The position numbers and the translations under genes are program-made. The notes below the pieces were generated by a model that saw only the letters and a list, made by a program, of their open reading frames with translations, made no database searches and was not told the DNA's origin. From contig NZ_CP140772.1 of the NCBI RefSeq assembly GCF_037893185.1, positions 2,356,001 through 2,420,000 on the forward strand: DNA of 64,000 nt, written 5' to 3'. Shown here in pieces: positions 49,575 through 58,715 of this stretch; the stretch's first letter is position 1; each line of letters starts with the position of its first letter. The DNA comes from Chitinophaga sp. 180180018-3 (GTDB lineage Bacteria; Bacteroidota; Bacteroidia; Chitinophagales; Chitinophagaceae).

Positions 49575-52337
49575 CTAATGCGTGTCCGGAGTGACCTTAA
49601 AATGATACACCCCGGAGCCGATGTTATAAAGTGATTGTTTTCCTTCTTTTCCGGCAAAACGGATGGCTTTCACCTGGCTTACCGGCTTGCCGTCGGCCAA
49701 CACCCGGCTGTTGCCGGAAGCCGGGAGGTAAACCGTTGCCGTAGTATTGCAGGGAATCTTTACGGTAAGCTCAAAGGTACCGTCCTGTTCCTGCCACTCG
49801 CTGCTGATCAGCCCGTAGAGCGATTGGTAGCTGGCCCGGGCAAAGGTGATACCGCCCACCGGTTGAGGGTGTATGATGATATGTTTAAACGCTTCGCTGT
49901 TTTCTGCCTGTCCAATGCCTGCCAGGGTATTATAAAACCATTCCATCAGATGCCCCAGCATCAGGTGGTTGTTGGATACGTAACGATATGCCTGCCAGGA
50001 TTCCGTCAGCGAAGTAGCGCCATGCTCCAGCTGGTAGCCATATCCCGGCACATCGGTACGGGCATTCATCCGGTATATCAGATCAGACTTTCCCGCTGCC
50101 TGTAGTACACGCAACAGGAAACTATGGCTGATCTCCCCGGTAGTAATGCTATTGTTCCTGTTTTGTATATCTGTAACAAGATGATGGATTACTGCATCCT
50201 TATCTTGTGGCGGTACCAGCCCCATATATACCGGAAGCGCGTTGGCAGCCTGACTGCCAGAGGCATATTGTTGGGTTGTTTTATCGAAGAAGAATGTATT
50301 GAAGGCTGTCTTCACCCTGGCCATCTGTGCCTGATACCTGCGAACATCATTGGTATATCCCAGTACCCGGGCGGTTTGGGCAAGTATGCTCAGATCGTAG
50401 TAATAGAACGCCGTAGCAGTATTACTCTTGGGGGTATTCTGTGATTCTCCCACGCCGTTGGGGCCGATGTCGAACCAATCGCCCAGGCCAAAGCACAGCG
50501 TGTCATTTACGGATTTGCTCTCTAAATACGACACATACTGCTGCATCATATGATAGTTGTCGCTGAGTATTTTTTTATCGCCATACCAACGCCAGGCATT
50601 CCATGGCACAATCACAGCGGCGCTGCCGAATTCAGGCGCATCACGGAATCCGCCGGAAAAGACTACATACTCCGGCGCTATATCCGGTACCATGCCGTTG
50701 GGCAGCTGAGCTTCCCGCATGTCGGCGGTTATTTTCCGGAGCAGCCGGGCTACGTCGAAATTATACTGGATGGAATTCCCCATCAGGTGGGCTTCTTCGA
50801 GCCAGCCCAGTTTTTCACGATGCGGGCAATCGGTGAACACGCTGGCCATATTGCTTTTCACCGCCCAGTTGACAAGACGGAAAATCCTGTTGAACAGCTC
50901 ATAAGAGCAGCTGAAATCGCCCACGGTAGCTGCTGCATTACGGGTATGCCATCCGGCCAGCGCCTGTACTTCCGGCAGGTGCTCCGGATTATTTTCATTG
51001 GCAGGTACGGCGCCTTCTACCTGAAGATAACGGAAACCATAGTACGAAAATTGAGGATGCCATTGTTCAGCGTCGGCTCCTTTCAGTGTATACTGGAACC
51101 AGCAGGGGCCGCCGGAGGCCTGTTGCGTTACCGAACCATCGGCTGCCACCAGTTCTCCCGGTATTATTTTCACGGTACTGTCTTTGGGGCCGGTAACAGT
51201 AATAGCCGGAATACCGGATGCGTTCTGGCCCAGATCATATACCCATACGCCCGGGCGGGGCTGGTATACTTTTACCGGTTTCAGGGTATCCATTACTTTC
51301 AGTGGGTCTGCCAGCTGGCTTTCCAGGTTAGCAGGACCGCTTACTGTCATTGCTGTTTTCCAGGAGCCGTCGTTGAATGCAGGCTGGTTCCAGCCAGCCT
51401 GCTCCAGCGTTGCATTGTAATCCTCTCCGCCGTAAATACTGGAATAGACTACCGGACCTGGCGCTGTTTTCCAGCGCTGATCGCTGATGATGTTTTCGCT
51501 GCTGCCATCGTTATATTCAAGGAACAGCCGGCAGATCATTTTCGGGTATCCGAAAGTGCCTTCCAGCTTGCGGTAGCGCTCTTTCGGAATATGATAGAAT
51601 CCATTTCCCAGCATCACGCCCAGCACATTACTGCCGGGGCGGAGCTGTTGGGTAAGATCAAATGTTACATAGAGCGTCTTTTTGTCGTACTGCGTCCAGC
51701 CGGGATCCAGGAAGTGATCTCCCACTTTATATCCGTTCAGGCTCAGCTCAAACTGGCCCAGGCCCGAAATGTACATCGTGGCCCGTTTCAGGGGTTTCTT
51801 CACGGCAAACTCTCTGCGCAACAGCGGCAATATGTTCCGGCTCCCGGCATTGGCGGTGCGCTGTTGGTTATTATCTCCCGGCAGATCTTCAAAAGCAATC
51901 CAGTTTGCGTGCTGCCAGTCGTGCTGCTCCCGCAGCCCCATTTTCCACTGCCCGGGCGCACTCCACGCGGTAGCTTGCCCCTTGCTGTCCCAGATACGTA
52001 CTTTCCAGTAATAGGTTTTGGCGGCACTTAGTTTCTTTCCGGAAAAGGGTACGTATGCCGACTGTGACCCGGGCTGGCGCCGGGAATCCCAAACGTTACC
52101 ATTGTTTTGCTGCAGCAAATCCGGATCATCTGCTACCAGAATCTGATAAGCACTTTGCATGACGCCACGTGCATCCGACACCAGCTCCCACGATAAATGC
52201 GGGTTGTCAGTTGTTATCCCCAATGGATTTATTTCATATTCGCATTTCAATTGAACCACCCGCACACTGTCTTTCAGGGTGGCATGGGCATTGTTCGCAA
52301 AAAGGAGGCAGGTTGCTGCCAGTAAATATCTTAACAT
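49575..52337 (-). CDS. Alpha-L-rhamnosidase, GH78
   Basis: 920 residues. The signal peptide (MLRYLLAATCLLFANNAHA) is followed by an N-terminal Ig-like region (LKCEYEINPLGITTDNPHLSW), the rhamnosidase N-domain (RREFAVKKPLKRATMYISGLG, about 170-190), the (alpha/alpha)6 catalytic domain with TDCPHREKLGWLEEAHL (about 500-516; the family motif is DCPxRDERLGW) and a C-terminal beta-domain. It releases terminal alpha-L-rhamnose from glycans or glycosides in the periplasm or at the surface. It follows the GH20 gene by 109 bases on the same strand. Confidence 0.94.
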   Translation of the reverse strand: MLRYLLAATCLLFANNAHATLKDSVRVVQLKCEYEINPLGITTDNPHLSWELVSDARGVMQSAYQILVADDPDLLQQNNGNVWDSRRQPGSQSAYVPFSGKKLSAAKTYYWKVRIWDSKGQATAWSAPGQWKMGLREQHDWQHANWIAFEDLPGDNNQQRTANAGSRNILPLLRREFAVKKPLKRATMYISGLGQFELSLNGYKVGDHFLDPGWTQYDKKTLYVTFDLTQQLRPGSNVLGVMLGNGFYHIPKERYRKLEGTFGYPKMICRLFLEYNDGSSENIISDQRWKTAPGPVVYSSIYGGEDYNATLEQAGWNQPAFNDGSWKTAMTVSGPANLESQLADPLKVMDTLKPVKVYQPRPGVWVYDLGQNASGIPAITVTGPKDSTVKIIPGELVAADGSVTQQASGGPCWFQYTLKGADAEQWHPQFSYYGFRYLQVEGAVPANENNPEHLPEVQALAGWHTRNAAATVGDFSCSYELFNRIFRLVNWAVKSNMASVFTDCPHREKLGWLEEAHLMGNSIQYNFDVARLLRKITADMREAQLPNGMVPDIAPEYVVFSGGFRDAPEFGSAAVIVPWNAWRWYGDKKILSDNYHMMQQYVSYLESKSVNDTLCFGLGDWFDIGPNGVGESQNTPKSNTATAFYYYDLSILAQTARVLGYTNDVRRYQAQMARVKTAFNTFFFDKTTQQYASGSQAANALPVYMGLVPPQDKDAVIHHLVTDIQNRNNSITTGEISHSFLLRVLQAAGKSDLIYRMNARTDVPGYGYQLEHGATSLTESWQAYRYVSNNHLMLGHLMEWFYNTLAGIGQAENSEAFKHIIIHPQPVGGITFARASYQSLYGLISSEWQEQDGTFELTVKIPCNTTATVYLPASGNSRVLADGKPVSQVKAIRFAGKEGKQSLYNIGSGVYHFKVTPDTH

Positions 52338-52446
52338 AAATTCCGTTATGGCTGATTTTTCAAGGCAATACCATTATAATTCGTATGCTCGTTAACGTTA
52401 TATAACATTGATGCGCATACGATATTTTATAAAACCAATTGTTTGT

Positions 52447-54456
52447 TTATTTCCCCGGCTGGTACCTGGTATTGTTTTCGTACCAGTTGATTCCTTTTTC
52501 ACGATGCACGGGTATCACGGTATACATCAGCTTGGGTGGTTGTTGCCAGTCTTTCATCGGATCGAAACTGCTCAGCGGCAATTTAACCAGCACGCTGTTC
52601 CAGCCTTTCTTCACTTTCACCGCGGTTGGTGGCCGGTAAGAGAAGCCTTCATCTATCATCGGATCTTCCAGCCGGCCTGCTTCCCGCCCGGGCGCAGCCC
52701 ATACGGGAGGCGCTACCAGCGCACTGTTCAGCCATATCCGGCTTTTCATATAATCCCATTCGCCTGCCGGGGGAGTGGCATCTGCACCGGATCTGGAAAG
52801 GTCTTTCAGCTCTGTGAACATGGTAAGCGTGGTATCGCTGTCGCTCCAGAAACGGGTGAACGCATACCAGGTAGTGTTTTCCTTCGGTGCAGGCAGCCAG
52901 GCGGTTGTGCCCATGAAAGAATGCGTTTGCCAGAGCCAGATGGTACCGCCGGTAACATGGAGCGCGGCACCGGAGTCGGCCAGCGATGCCTGGCTTTGCT
53001 CCGGCCAGTAGGAAGTGTTCAGGTTGCCCTTGTTTTCAAACGGACCAAACAATTTCCAATGTATGCCTGTTTGCTTCACGTACTGAAACGGCAGCTCCGA
53101 AAAGTAGCGGCGTTTATGAACAAGCAGCCGCGCCTCGAATGAGGCAAAGTCTTTCGCCCGTTGCGTGTTGTCGTCTCCCATAAAAAATACCACCCCGGGA
53201 TAACCTCCGCCCCGCCAGCTGCGCTCTGCAAAAGCTAACATCGACGGATACACGGGCGTCATCAGCAACAGATCACTTTCTTTTGCAACCCGGCGATCAC
53301 TCCACAGGCAGATCTCAGCTCCCATCATACTTTCATCGCCCTGTGTACGTTCGCCTATCTGCCGGTTGAAAATGGTGACTACACTGTTCATGGGATCAAG
53401 GTCGCTGAGGTAGAGGGAGCGGGAATCGATATACTTTACCGCAGCATTGCCGATCTTTTCATCCCGCCACATCTGCCGGATGGTGCTCCCCGGATCTCCG
53501 CCCGGCGCCCAGGTAATCACTTCCTTATGGTGCCGGTGTATGATCTCCGCTATGGCAGGCAACAATTTATTGTTGGTAATATTTACTTCGTCGGCGCCGA
53601 TATGGATGTACGGAATATCGTAAGTAGCGGCCACTTCATTGATCGCTTCTTCGAGGATGCGACTTCCTTTCTCACGCTGCATATCTTCTCCGGTAGCCCG
53701 CCGGAAAGCAGCGCTATGGCCGGGAATATCAATTTCCGGCACCAGCGTGATAAAGCGATCCTTACAGTATTGGATCAGCTCTTTCACTTCCGGGATGCTG
53801 TAATATTGTCCCTTGTTTCTTGTCATGTGTTCCGGCGCTGTGAGCTCAGGATGCCCGGCTATCTGCAGTCTCCAGGCTACATCTTCAGTCAGATGAAAGT
53901 GGAAAATATTCATTTTATAGCGGGCCATCACATCTATCTGCTGCTTCAGCTGAGGAATGGATTGGAAGTTGCGCCCTACATCCACCATGTAGCCTCTCCA
54001 CCTGTAGGCCGGGTAATCAGTGATATCGCAACCGGGCAGGGTATGGCTGGCGGTGATGAGCTGATACAGGGTTTGCAGTCCGTTGAATATACCATGAGGG
54101 GTACTAGCGGTAACGACTACACGTTTTCCGGTAACCACCAGCTGATAAGCTTCTTCGGGCAAATACGCTGCGGGCACATGACCCAGTTTCAGCTGAATGC
54201 TGTAATCGCCCGTGCTTGCCTGCTTTACGGAGGCATGGGCGCCATGCGTGGCCAGTACCTGTGCCAGTATGCTGGCTTCCTTTGTCAGGGAGTCCCCGCT
54301 GGCCACGATCTCCCGGCATTTGGCCAATGGGAATTGAGCCGTTGTCCAGGAGACCGACTGTGGGAGCGGTATGAGAGAAGGGTGTTGTTGGGCCTGGAGT
54401 TGCAGACAGGCCAGTAGAAACAACATCATGAATAGTTTGCTGAGGTACTTGTTCAC
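52447..54456 (-). CDS. Beta-N-acetylhexosaminidase, GH20
   Basis: 669 residues from a GTG start. The signal peptide (MNKYLSKLFMMLFLLACLQLQAQ) leads to a small alpha/beta GH20b-like domain (about 25-140) and the catalytic TIM barrel. In the barrel, RWRGYMVDVGRNFQSI, FHFHLTEDVAWRLQIAGHP and the catalytic pair D289-E290 in YIHIGADEVN are clear. GH20 enzymes remove terminal beta-linked GlcNAc or GalNAc by substrate-assisted catalysis. Its C-terminal ~200 residues form a beta-rich extension (TTLTMFTELKDLSRSG, WNSVLVKLPLS). The gene follows the DUF4998-type lipoprotein gene by 50 bases. Confidence 0.93.
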   Translation of the reverse strand: MNKYLSKLFMMLFLLACLQLQAQQHPSLIPLPQSVSWTTAQFPLAKCREIVASGDSLTKEASILAQVLATHGAHASVKQASTGDYSIQLKLGHVPAAYLPEEAYQLVVTGKRVVVTASTPHGIFNGLQTLYQLITASHTLPGCDITDYPAYRWRGYMVDVGRNFQSIPQLKQQIDVMARYKMNIFHFHLTEDVAWRLQIAGHPELTAPEHMTRNKGQYYSIPEVKELIQYCKDRFITLVPEIDIPGHSAAFRRATGEDMQREKGSRILEEAINEVAATYDIPYIHIGADEVNITNNKLLPAIAEIIHRHHKEVITWAPGGDPGSTIRQMWRDEKIGNAAVKYIDSRSLYLSDLDPMNSVVTIFNRQIGERTQGDESMMGAEICLWSDRRVAKESDLLLMTPVYPSMLAFAERSWRGGGYPGVVFFMGDDNTQRAKDFASFEARLLVHKRRYFSELPFQYVKQTGIHWKLFGPFENKGNLNTSYWPEQSQASLADSGAALHVTGGTIWLWQTHSFMGTTAWLPAPKENTTWYAFTRFWSDSDTTLTMFTELKDLSRSGADATPPAGEWDYMKSRIWLNSALVAPPVWAAPGREAGRLEDPMIDEGFSYRPPTAVKVKKGWNSVLVKLPLSSFDPMKDWQQPPKLMYTVIPVHREKGINWYENNTRYQPGK

Positions 54457-54506
54457 TGAAGATATTTTTTGAGTTAAAAATGCCTGATGAGCGTGGAACG
54501 TGGCAA

Positions 54507-55595
54507 TCAGAATCCTTCAGCACTGATATCCCCCAGCACAATGTATGACTGCGGTCCGGTCAGTCCTGTGAATTTAAAATATCTTGCCCATGGATGCAAG
54601 GGAATATTGAACAATTGTCCCTCATCGGTCTGCCGGTTGAACGTAAATGTGCCAAGATCGGTCCACGTGATATTATCACTACTCGTCCATAATTTGAAGG
54701 TATCGCAGCCTCTGTCGTCGCCTGGCGCCCTGTATAGCGTAAACGATGTTATCTGGTGTGGTGTTCCCATATCCACCGAAAACCAGTGCGGATAGGCGGG
54801 CTGCCCCACCCAAAGCGTGCGGGGATTACCATCTATCATGTTAGTGACCGTGTATTGATCTCCCGGAAGCGGGCTCGAAGAGTTAGCGATCTTCCAGTTT
54901 TGAGGACGGATGGCAAATGGCCTGCTGGTAACGTAATCCGTATAGAACGTATCAATGCTCAGTGAATCAGGCAGAAAAACCGTCCGGTACTGATAACCGG
55001 TGCCCGGCTTCAGATCCCTGATAGCGGAAGTTGTTGAGCTAATGGGAAAACTACTCACCCGGTTATTGCCCAGCGTATCTGTATATTTTATCTGCGTAGC
55101 GTAAGCGCCATTGGAGATATCCGCACTGCTCCAGGTAGCCACTGCTGAGTCAGGATACAGCACGGTGTTTAGTACGATCCGGCTGAGCAAACTGGATTGG
55201 TAGGTATCTCCGTAACTTGCTCCAAACACCTCCACTGGTACGGACGAATTACCTTTAGCATCATAGGTTTTGATGATAAAGGAATATATTTTTTCAGGAA
55301 GATTACTAATGATGCAGCTGATCGTATCTCCAGCCGGGGGGATGGTTACACTGATAGAATCAGTATAGTTATTCCAGAAAACCTTTGCAGTGGCTACATT
55401 AGGATCCGCATTTCTCAACCACGTAATCTTAGCCCGGTTGTGGCCCGCGTGTACCTGTGGCTGATTGGCTTTTCCTGAGTAGAAGATGCCATCCGGCACT
55501 GCAAATTTCCGGTAAGTATCATCCATTTTTTTACATGCTGTAAATGCCGGCAGCACAAGGCATAACAATGGGATATAGCAAGATAATTTGTTCAT
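54507..55595 (-). CDS. DUF4998 plus F5/8C-like surface lipoprotein
   Basis: 362 residues. The lipoprotein signal ends FTAC before KKMDDTYRKFAVPDGIFYSG, a DUF4998-type start. The fibronectin-like DUF4998 region runs to about 225. The last ~140 residues form an F5/8C (discoidin) domain with MIDGNPRTLWVGQPAYPHWF and ARYFKFTGL. It is likely a glycan-binding protein on the cell surface in the SusC/SusD complex. It begins 24 bases after the preceding lipoprotein gene. Confidence 0.85.
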   Translation of the reverse strand: MNKLSCYIPLLCLVLPAFTACKKMDDTYRKFAVPDGIFYSGKANQPQVHAGHNRAKITWLRNADPNVATAKVFWNNYTDSISVTIPPAGDTISCIISNLPEKIYSFIIKTYDAKGNSSVPVEVFGASYGDTYQSSLLSRIVLNTVLYPDSAVATWSSADISNGAYATQIKYTDTLGNNRVSSFPISSTTSAIRDLKPGTGYQYRTVFLPDSLSIDTFYTDYVTSRPFAIRPQNWKIANSSSPLPGDQYTVTNMIDGNPRTLWVGQPAYPHWFSVDMGTPHQITSFTLYRAPGDDRGCDTFKLWTSSDNITWTDLGTFTFNRQTDEGQLFNIPLHPWARYFKFTGLTGPQSYIVLGDISAEGF

Positions 55596-55619
55596 TTTTT
55601 TGTTTTTAAAATTCGGAAG

Positions 55620-56798
55620 TCAGGGTACAATTTGTCCCCACAAATCAATTTCCGCAATCACGATAGCGCCCGGTGAATCGTAGGTTTCCAGCGTTTTGAA
55701 ACGTATATAACGCACGGCTGGCAACAGATGATCGAAGGTGAAATCTTCCCCGTGAAACCAGGCGTAGTTCATGTCTTCAGCGGTATTTTGCCCCATCGGC
55801 AACCCCGAAGGTTTGAACGAGGTGAAGGTGCCCAGTAGTTGCCAGTTGCCCCAGCTGCCATCCGGACTTGGATTATTAGTACCCCATAGTTCAAATTTCT
55901 TCACGGCGCCACCGGCGTATAAGTGATCATACCGGAACTGGTGTTCTACAATGCGGCTGAGCACTACCTTTTTACCGATGTCGATGGTGAACCATTGCGG
56001 CAATACGGAGGCATTGGTAGACGCGAAGATGTTATCGTACCAGTTGATGCTGCCATCCCAGAGATGATCGATGGTGAGATTGAAGTACGGCTGCCAGGTG
56101 TCGGTAGGCAGCTTCAGCGCACTCCAGGTGTTTTTGGGCACCGATATTTCGTATATGGGTTTCAGTGATTTGATCAGGGTATCTGATTTATTGCTCCATC
56201 TGTCTCGTACAAATACCGCAAACCTTCTGACAGTGGTATCGAATCCTCTGATAGAAAAATTGCCGGAAGGTGCGCTGGTGTAGAAGGTATTGATGGTGGT
56301 CCAGGTGTTTTGCCCGGTAGAATCCAGCATGACGGATATAGCCAGGTTATCTTTCGCATCGTTCTGGAAAGAGATCTGTACGCCGCCGAAAGTGGCTGCC
56401 ATCGACAGGGTGTTGAAAGTGGTGAGCACCGGCGCGCGCAGCGGTTGTACCTGTATATCTATCGGCGCAGAAGCTTTTTCGTTTCTGCCAACGCTGAACA
56501 GTTGTACATGGTGAACCAGCGTATCGCCAAAGCCCACGAGGTGCAGGGTATCTGCGAAATAGGAAGCTTTGGTTTCGCGGAGGTTGCCCGGCCGGGTATC
56601 ATATACCGCTTTTACGTACGACAGATGAGGATCTGCCGGGAGCTTGTAAGTGACGATAGCACCGCCAGGCACTGGTGTAACCCGTATGTTACTTACCTGT
56701 GCCGGTGCGGGCGCATTGGGATCTGTATATTCAATTCTGCCATCTTTTTTACAGGAAAAACACAGCAGGCATAACAGGCATATGATGATATATTTCAT
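55620..56798 (-). CDS. DUF4959/DUF5126/DUF5000-type surface glycan-binding lipoprotein
   Basis: 392 residues. The lipoprotein signal ends CFSC before KKDGRIEYTDPNAPAPAQ. Two fibronectin-like domains follow (about 35-115, VTPVPGGAIVTYKLPADP, and 120-205), then a C-terminal F5/8C/DUF5000 domain (HLWDGSINWYDNIFAS, PQWFTIDIG, RYIRFKTLETYDSPG). This architecture commonly follows SusD genes in PULs. It probably captures the target polysaccharide. It starts 24 bases after the SusD stop. Confidence 0.88.
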   Translation of the reverse strand: MKYIIICLLCLLCFSCKKDGRIEYTDPNAPAPAQVSNIRVTPVPGGAIVTYKLPADPHLSYVKAVYDTRPGNLRETKASYFADTLHLVGFGDTLVHHVQLFSVGRNEKASAPIDIQVQPLRAPVLTTFNTLSMAATFGGVQISFQNDAKDNLAISVMLDSTGQNTWTTINTFYTSAPSGNFSIRGFDTTVRRFAVFVRDRWSNKSDTLIKSLKPIYEISVPKNTWSALKLPTDTWQPYFNLTIDHLWDGSINWYDNIFASTNASVLPQWFTIDIGKKVVLSRIVEHQFRYDHLYAGGAVKKFELWGTNNPSPDGSWGNWQLLGTFTSFKPSGLPMGQNTAEDMNYAWFHGEDFTFDHLLPAVRYIRFKTLETYDSPGAIVIAEIDLWGQIVP

Positions 56799-56822
56799 AT
56801 AGATAATTTTATAGGGAGATGT

Positions 56823-58709
56823 TTACCATCCCAGGTTTTGTACTAAACTTCTGTCGGTCGACAGGCTTGTTTCGCTGATAGGCCAGAAGTAATTCTTCAG
56901 CCCGAACGACTGGTTGAAAATGGTTTTGGGCCTGTAATAAGTGTCTGTCAGATCCTGGCTTACATCCCAGCCTTTAATGGGCCGGTTCAGTACAGTTTGT
57001 GCTTCTTTCCAGCGCCGGAGATCCCAGAAACGCTGGCCTTCGAAAGCCAGTTCTATCAGTGTTTCCTGGTGCACGATATCTCTCAGGCCGTGTTGGGTGG
57101 TATACTTCGCGGGATTGTTGGAGTAGGTGCTCCAGGCAGTGGCCACTGGTTTCAGGCCTGCTGCGTCTCTTACCATATCCAGGTATTGCAGCGCTTCCCC
57201 GGTTGGGCCGTTGCTTTCATTCAGTGCCTCGGCGTACATGAGGTATAGCGCGGAAAGCCGCATGATAGGCCAGGGATAATAAGTAACGGAATAATCATTC
57301 CCTGTTCCGATCACATTCTGGAAATGAATGGGCTTTTTCATGTAGTACCCGGTAACAGTGCCGAAGTTGGGTTTGCCGCCGCCATTCACTTCATGGTGTT
57401 TGGCTTTCAGATAGAATAGATCTCCGGGCTTGCTGTCGTCGTATCTTCCCTGGCCATACATGACACCTCCGTCGAATCCCAGATCGGCATAGAAACGTGG
57501 CTCCCTGTTGAAATTCAGATAAGCGGTGGTATAGTCTTTATGTATATAGAGCGCATCGCTGTCGCCCGCTGTCCTCAGTGAATAGCGGTTGTTATAATCG
57601 TAAGTTTTATCTTCCGAAATAGGCACGCCATGATCTGTGTAAAACAGTTCCGCCATGTGGAGCGGAGGAGATAACCAGCCGCGTATCCATGTAATATCGC
57701 GGTTGGCGGGGTCCCAGGAGGTAGATATCAGCCATTGGAGATTGGTGGCATTGGTTTGTGTATTGGCCCAGATAATGCCGCTGTTCCATCTTTCGCAAAA
57801 GCTATTCCGGATGCTCAGCTGCGTAGTGATGGTATCGGTAAGATGGTACATCTGGAAATCGGGATGATACCGGTAAAGATGCATGCCTGCCTGTTGACAG
57901 GCATCTATGGCCCGTTTGCAGGCAGTGGCGGCAGCATCCCATTTCGTCTTTGAAAAAGCAGTATTGAAAAGGGGGATACCATCCTGGCCCTTTAGTCCGC
58001 CCTCATCGGTATTGCCGTTAAACAAGGGGCTGGCCGCATATACCAGCACCCGCGCTTTTACAGATAAGGCAATGGATTGTGTAACACGCCCCAGCTCATT
58101 GGCAGGATCTGTGATGGTGGGCGGAAGGTAATCGATAGCGCCATTGATCAGCTGTACGATGTAATTGAAGCAGGAATCTACCGGCGCCCGGCCTATGTTT
58201 ATTTCTTTCCCTTCTGCATTTACCGCCACATTTGTTTTCATCAGCGGTATAGGGCCATACATCATCACCAGGTAAAAATTGTAGTATGCCTTCAGAAACT
58301 GTGCTTCGGCAGTCCATCTGCGTTTTTCTGTTTCTGTAAGATCAGGCACCTTGCCGATGTTGTCCAGGAAAATGTTACAATCGCGGATGGCTTTGAAATA
58401 ATATCCCCATCTGTCGCCGATGGGCGATACCACGTTCTGATATCCCTGCGCAATGCTGAAATATCCGCCTTCGGTGGCGAAACGCCACAGCTCATCGCCA
58501 CCCACCATCGCCGGATCGTTGTCGAGATCCCCGTTTCTGGGTATGTACGAATAGCAGGTGAACAGGTATTTCTTGGCCTGGATACGGGTTGTGAAGGCGT
58601 TGTCGAGTGTTGCCACATTATCGGGTACCACATCCAGGAATTTCGAACAGGCGCTGCAAAGGCATATGACCAGCCATAAAAGTGTTCTGTTAATGCTACT
58701 ATTTTTCAT
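56823..58709 (-). CDS. SusD/RagB-family nutrient-binding lipoprotein
   Basis: 628 residues. The lipoprotein signal ends CSAC before SKFLDVVPDNVATLD. The SusD core includes WTAEAQFLKAYYNFYLVMMYG, IMRLSALYLMYAEALNE and QETLIELAFEGQRFWDLRRWKEA, and the typical end WPISETSLSTDRSLVQNLGW. It pairs with the SusC gene 6 bases upstream; the pair forms the import complex of this PUL. Confidence 0.96.
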   Translation of the reverse strand: MKNSSINRTLLWLVICLCSACSKFLDVVPDNVATLDNAFTTRIQAKKYLFTCYSYIPRNGDLDNDPAMVGGDELWRFATEGGYFSIAQGYQNVVSPIGDRWGYYFKAIRDCNIFLDNIGKVPDLTETEKRRWTAEAQFLKAYYNFYLVMMYGPIPLMKTNVAVNAEGKEINIGRAPVDSCFNYIVQLINGAIDYLPPTITDPANELGRVTQSIALSVKARVLVYAASPLFNGNTDEGGLKGQDGIPLFNTAFSKTKWDAAATACKRAIDACQQAGMHLYRYHPDFQMYHLTDTITTQLSIRNSFCERWNSGIIWANTQTNATNLQWLISTSWDPANRDITWIRGWLSPPLHMAELFYTDHGVPISEDKTYDYNNRYSLRTAGDSDALYIHKDYTTAYLNFNREPRFYADLGFDGGVMYGQGRYDDSKPGDLFYLKAKHHEVNGGGKPNFGTVTGYYMKKPIHFQNVIGTGNDYSVTYYPWPIMRLSALYLMYAEALNESNGPTGEALQYLDMVRDAAGLKPVATAWSTYSNNPAKYTTQHGLRDIVHQETLIELAFEGQRFWDLRRWKEAQTVLNRPIKGWDVSQDLTDTYYRPKTIFNQSFGLKNYFWPISETSLSTDRSLVQNLGW

Positions 58710-58715
58710 GGTCGA

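Noticed and set aside
50550..52031. Plus-strand frame of 493 residues inside the GH78 gene
   Set aside because: Long but antisense to an intact rhamnosidase; composition is what the complement of that codon use gives.
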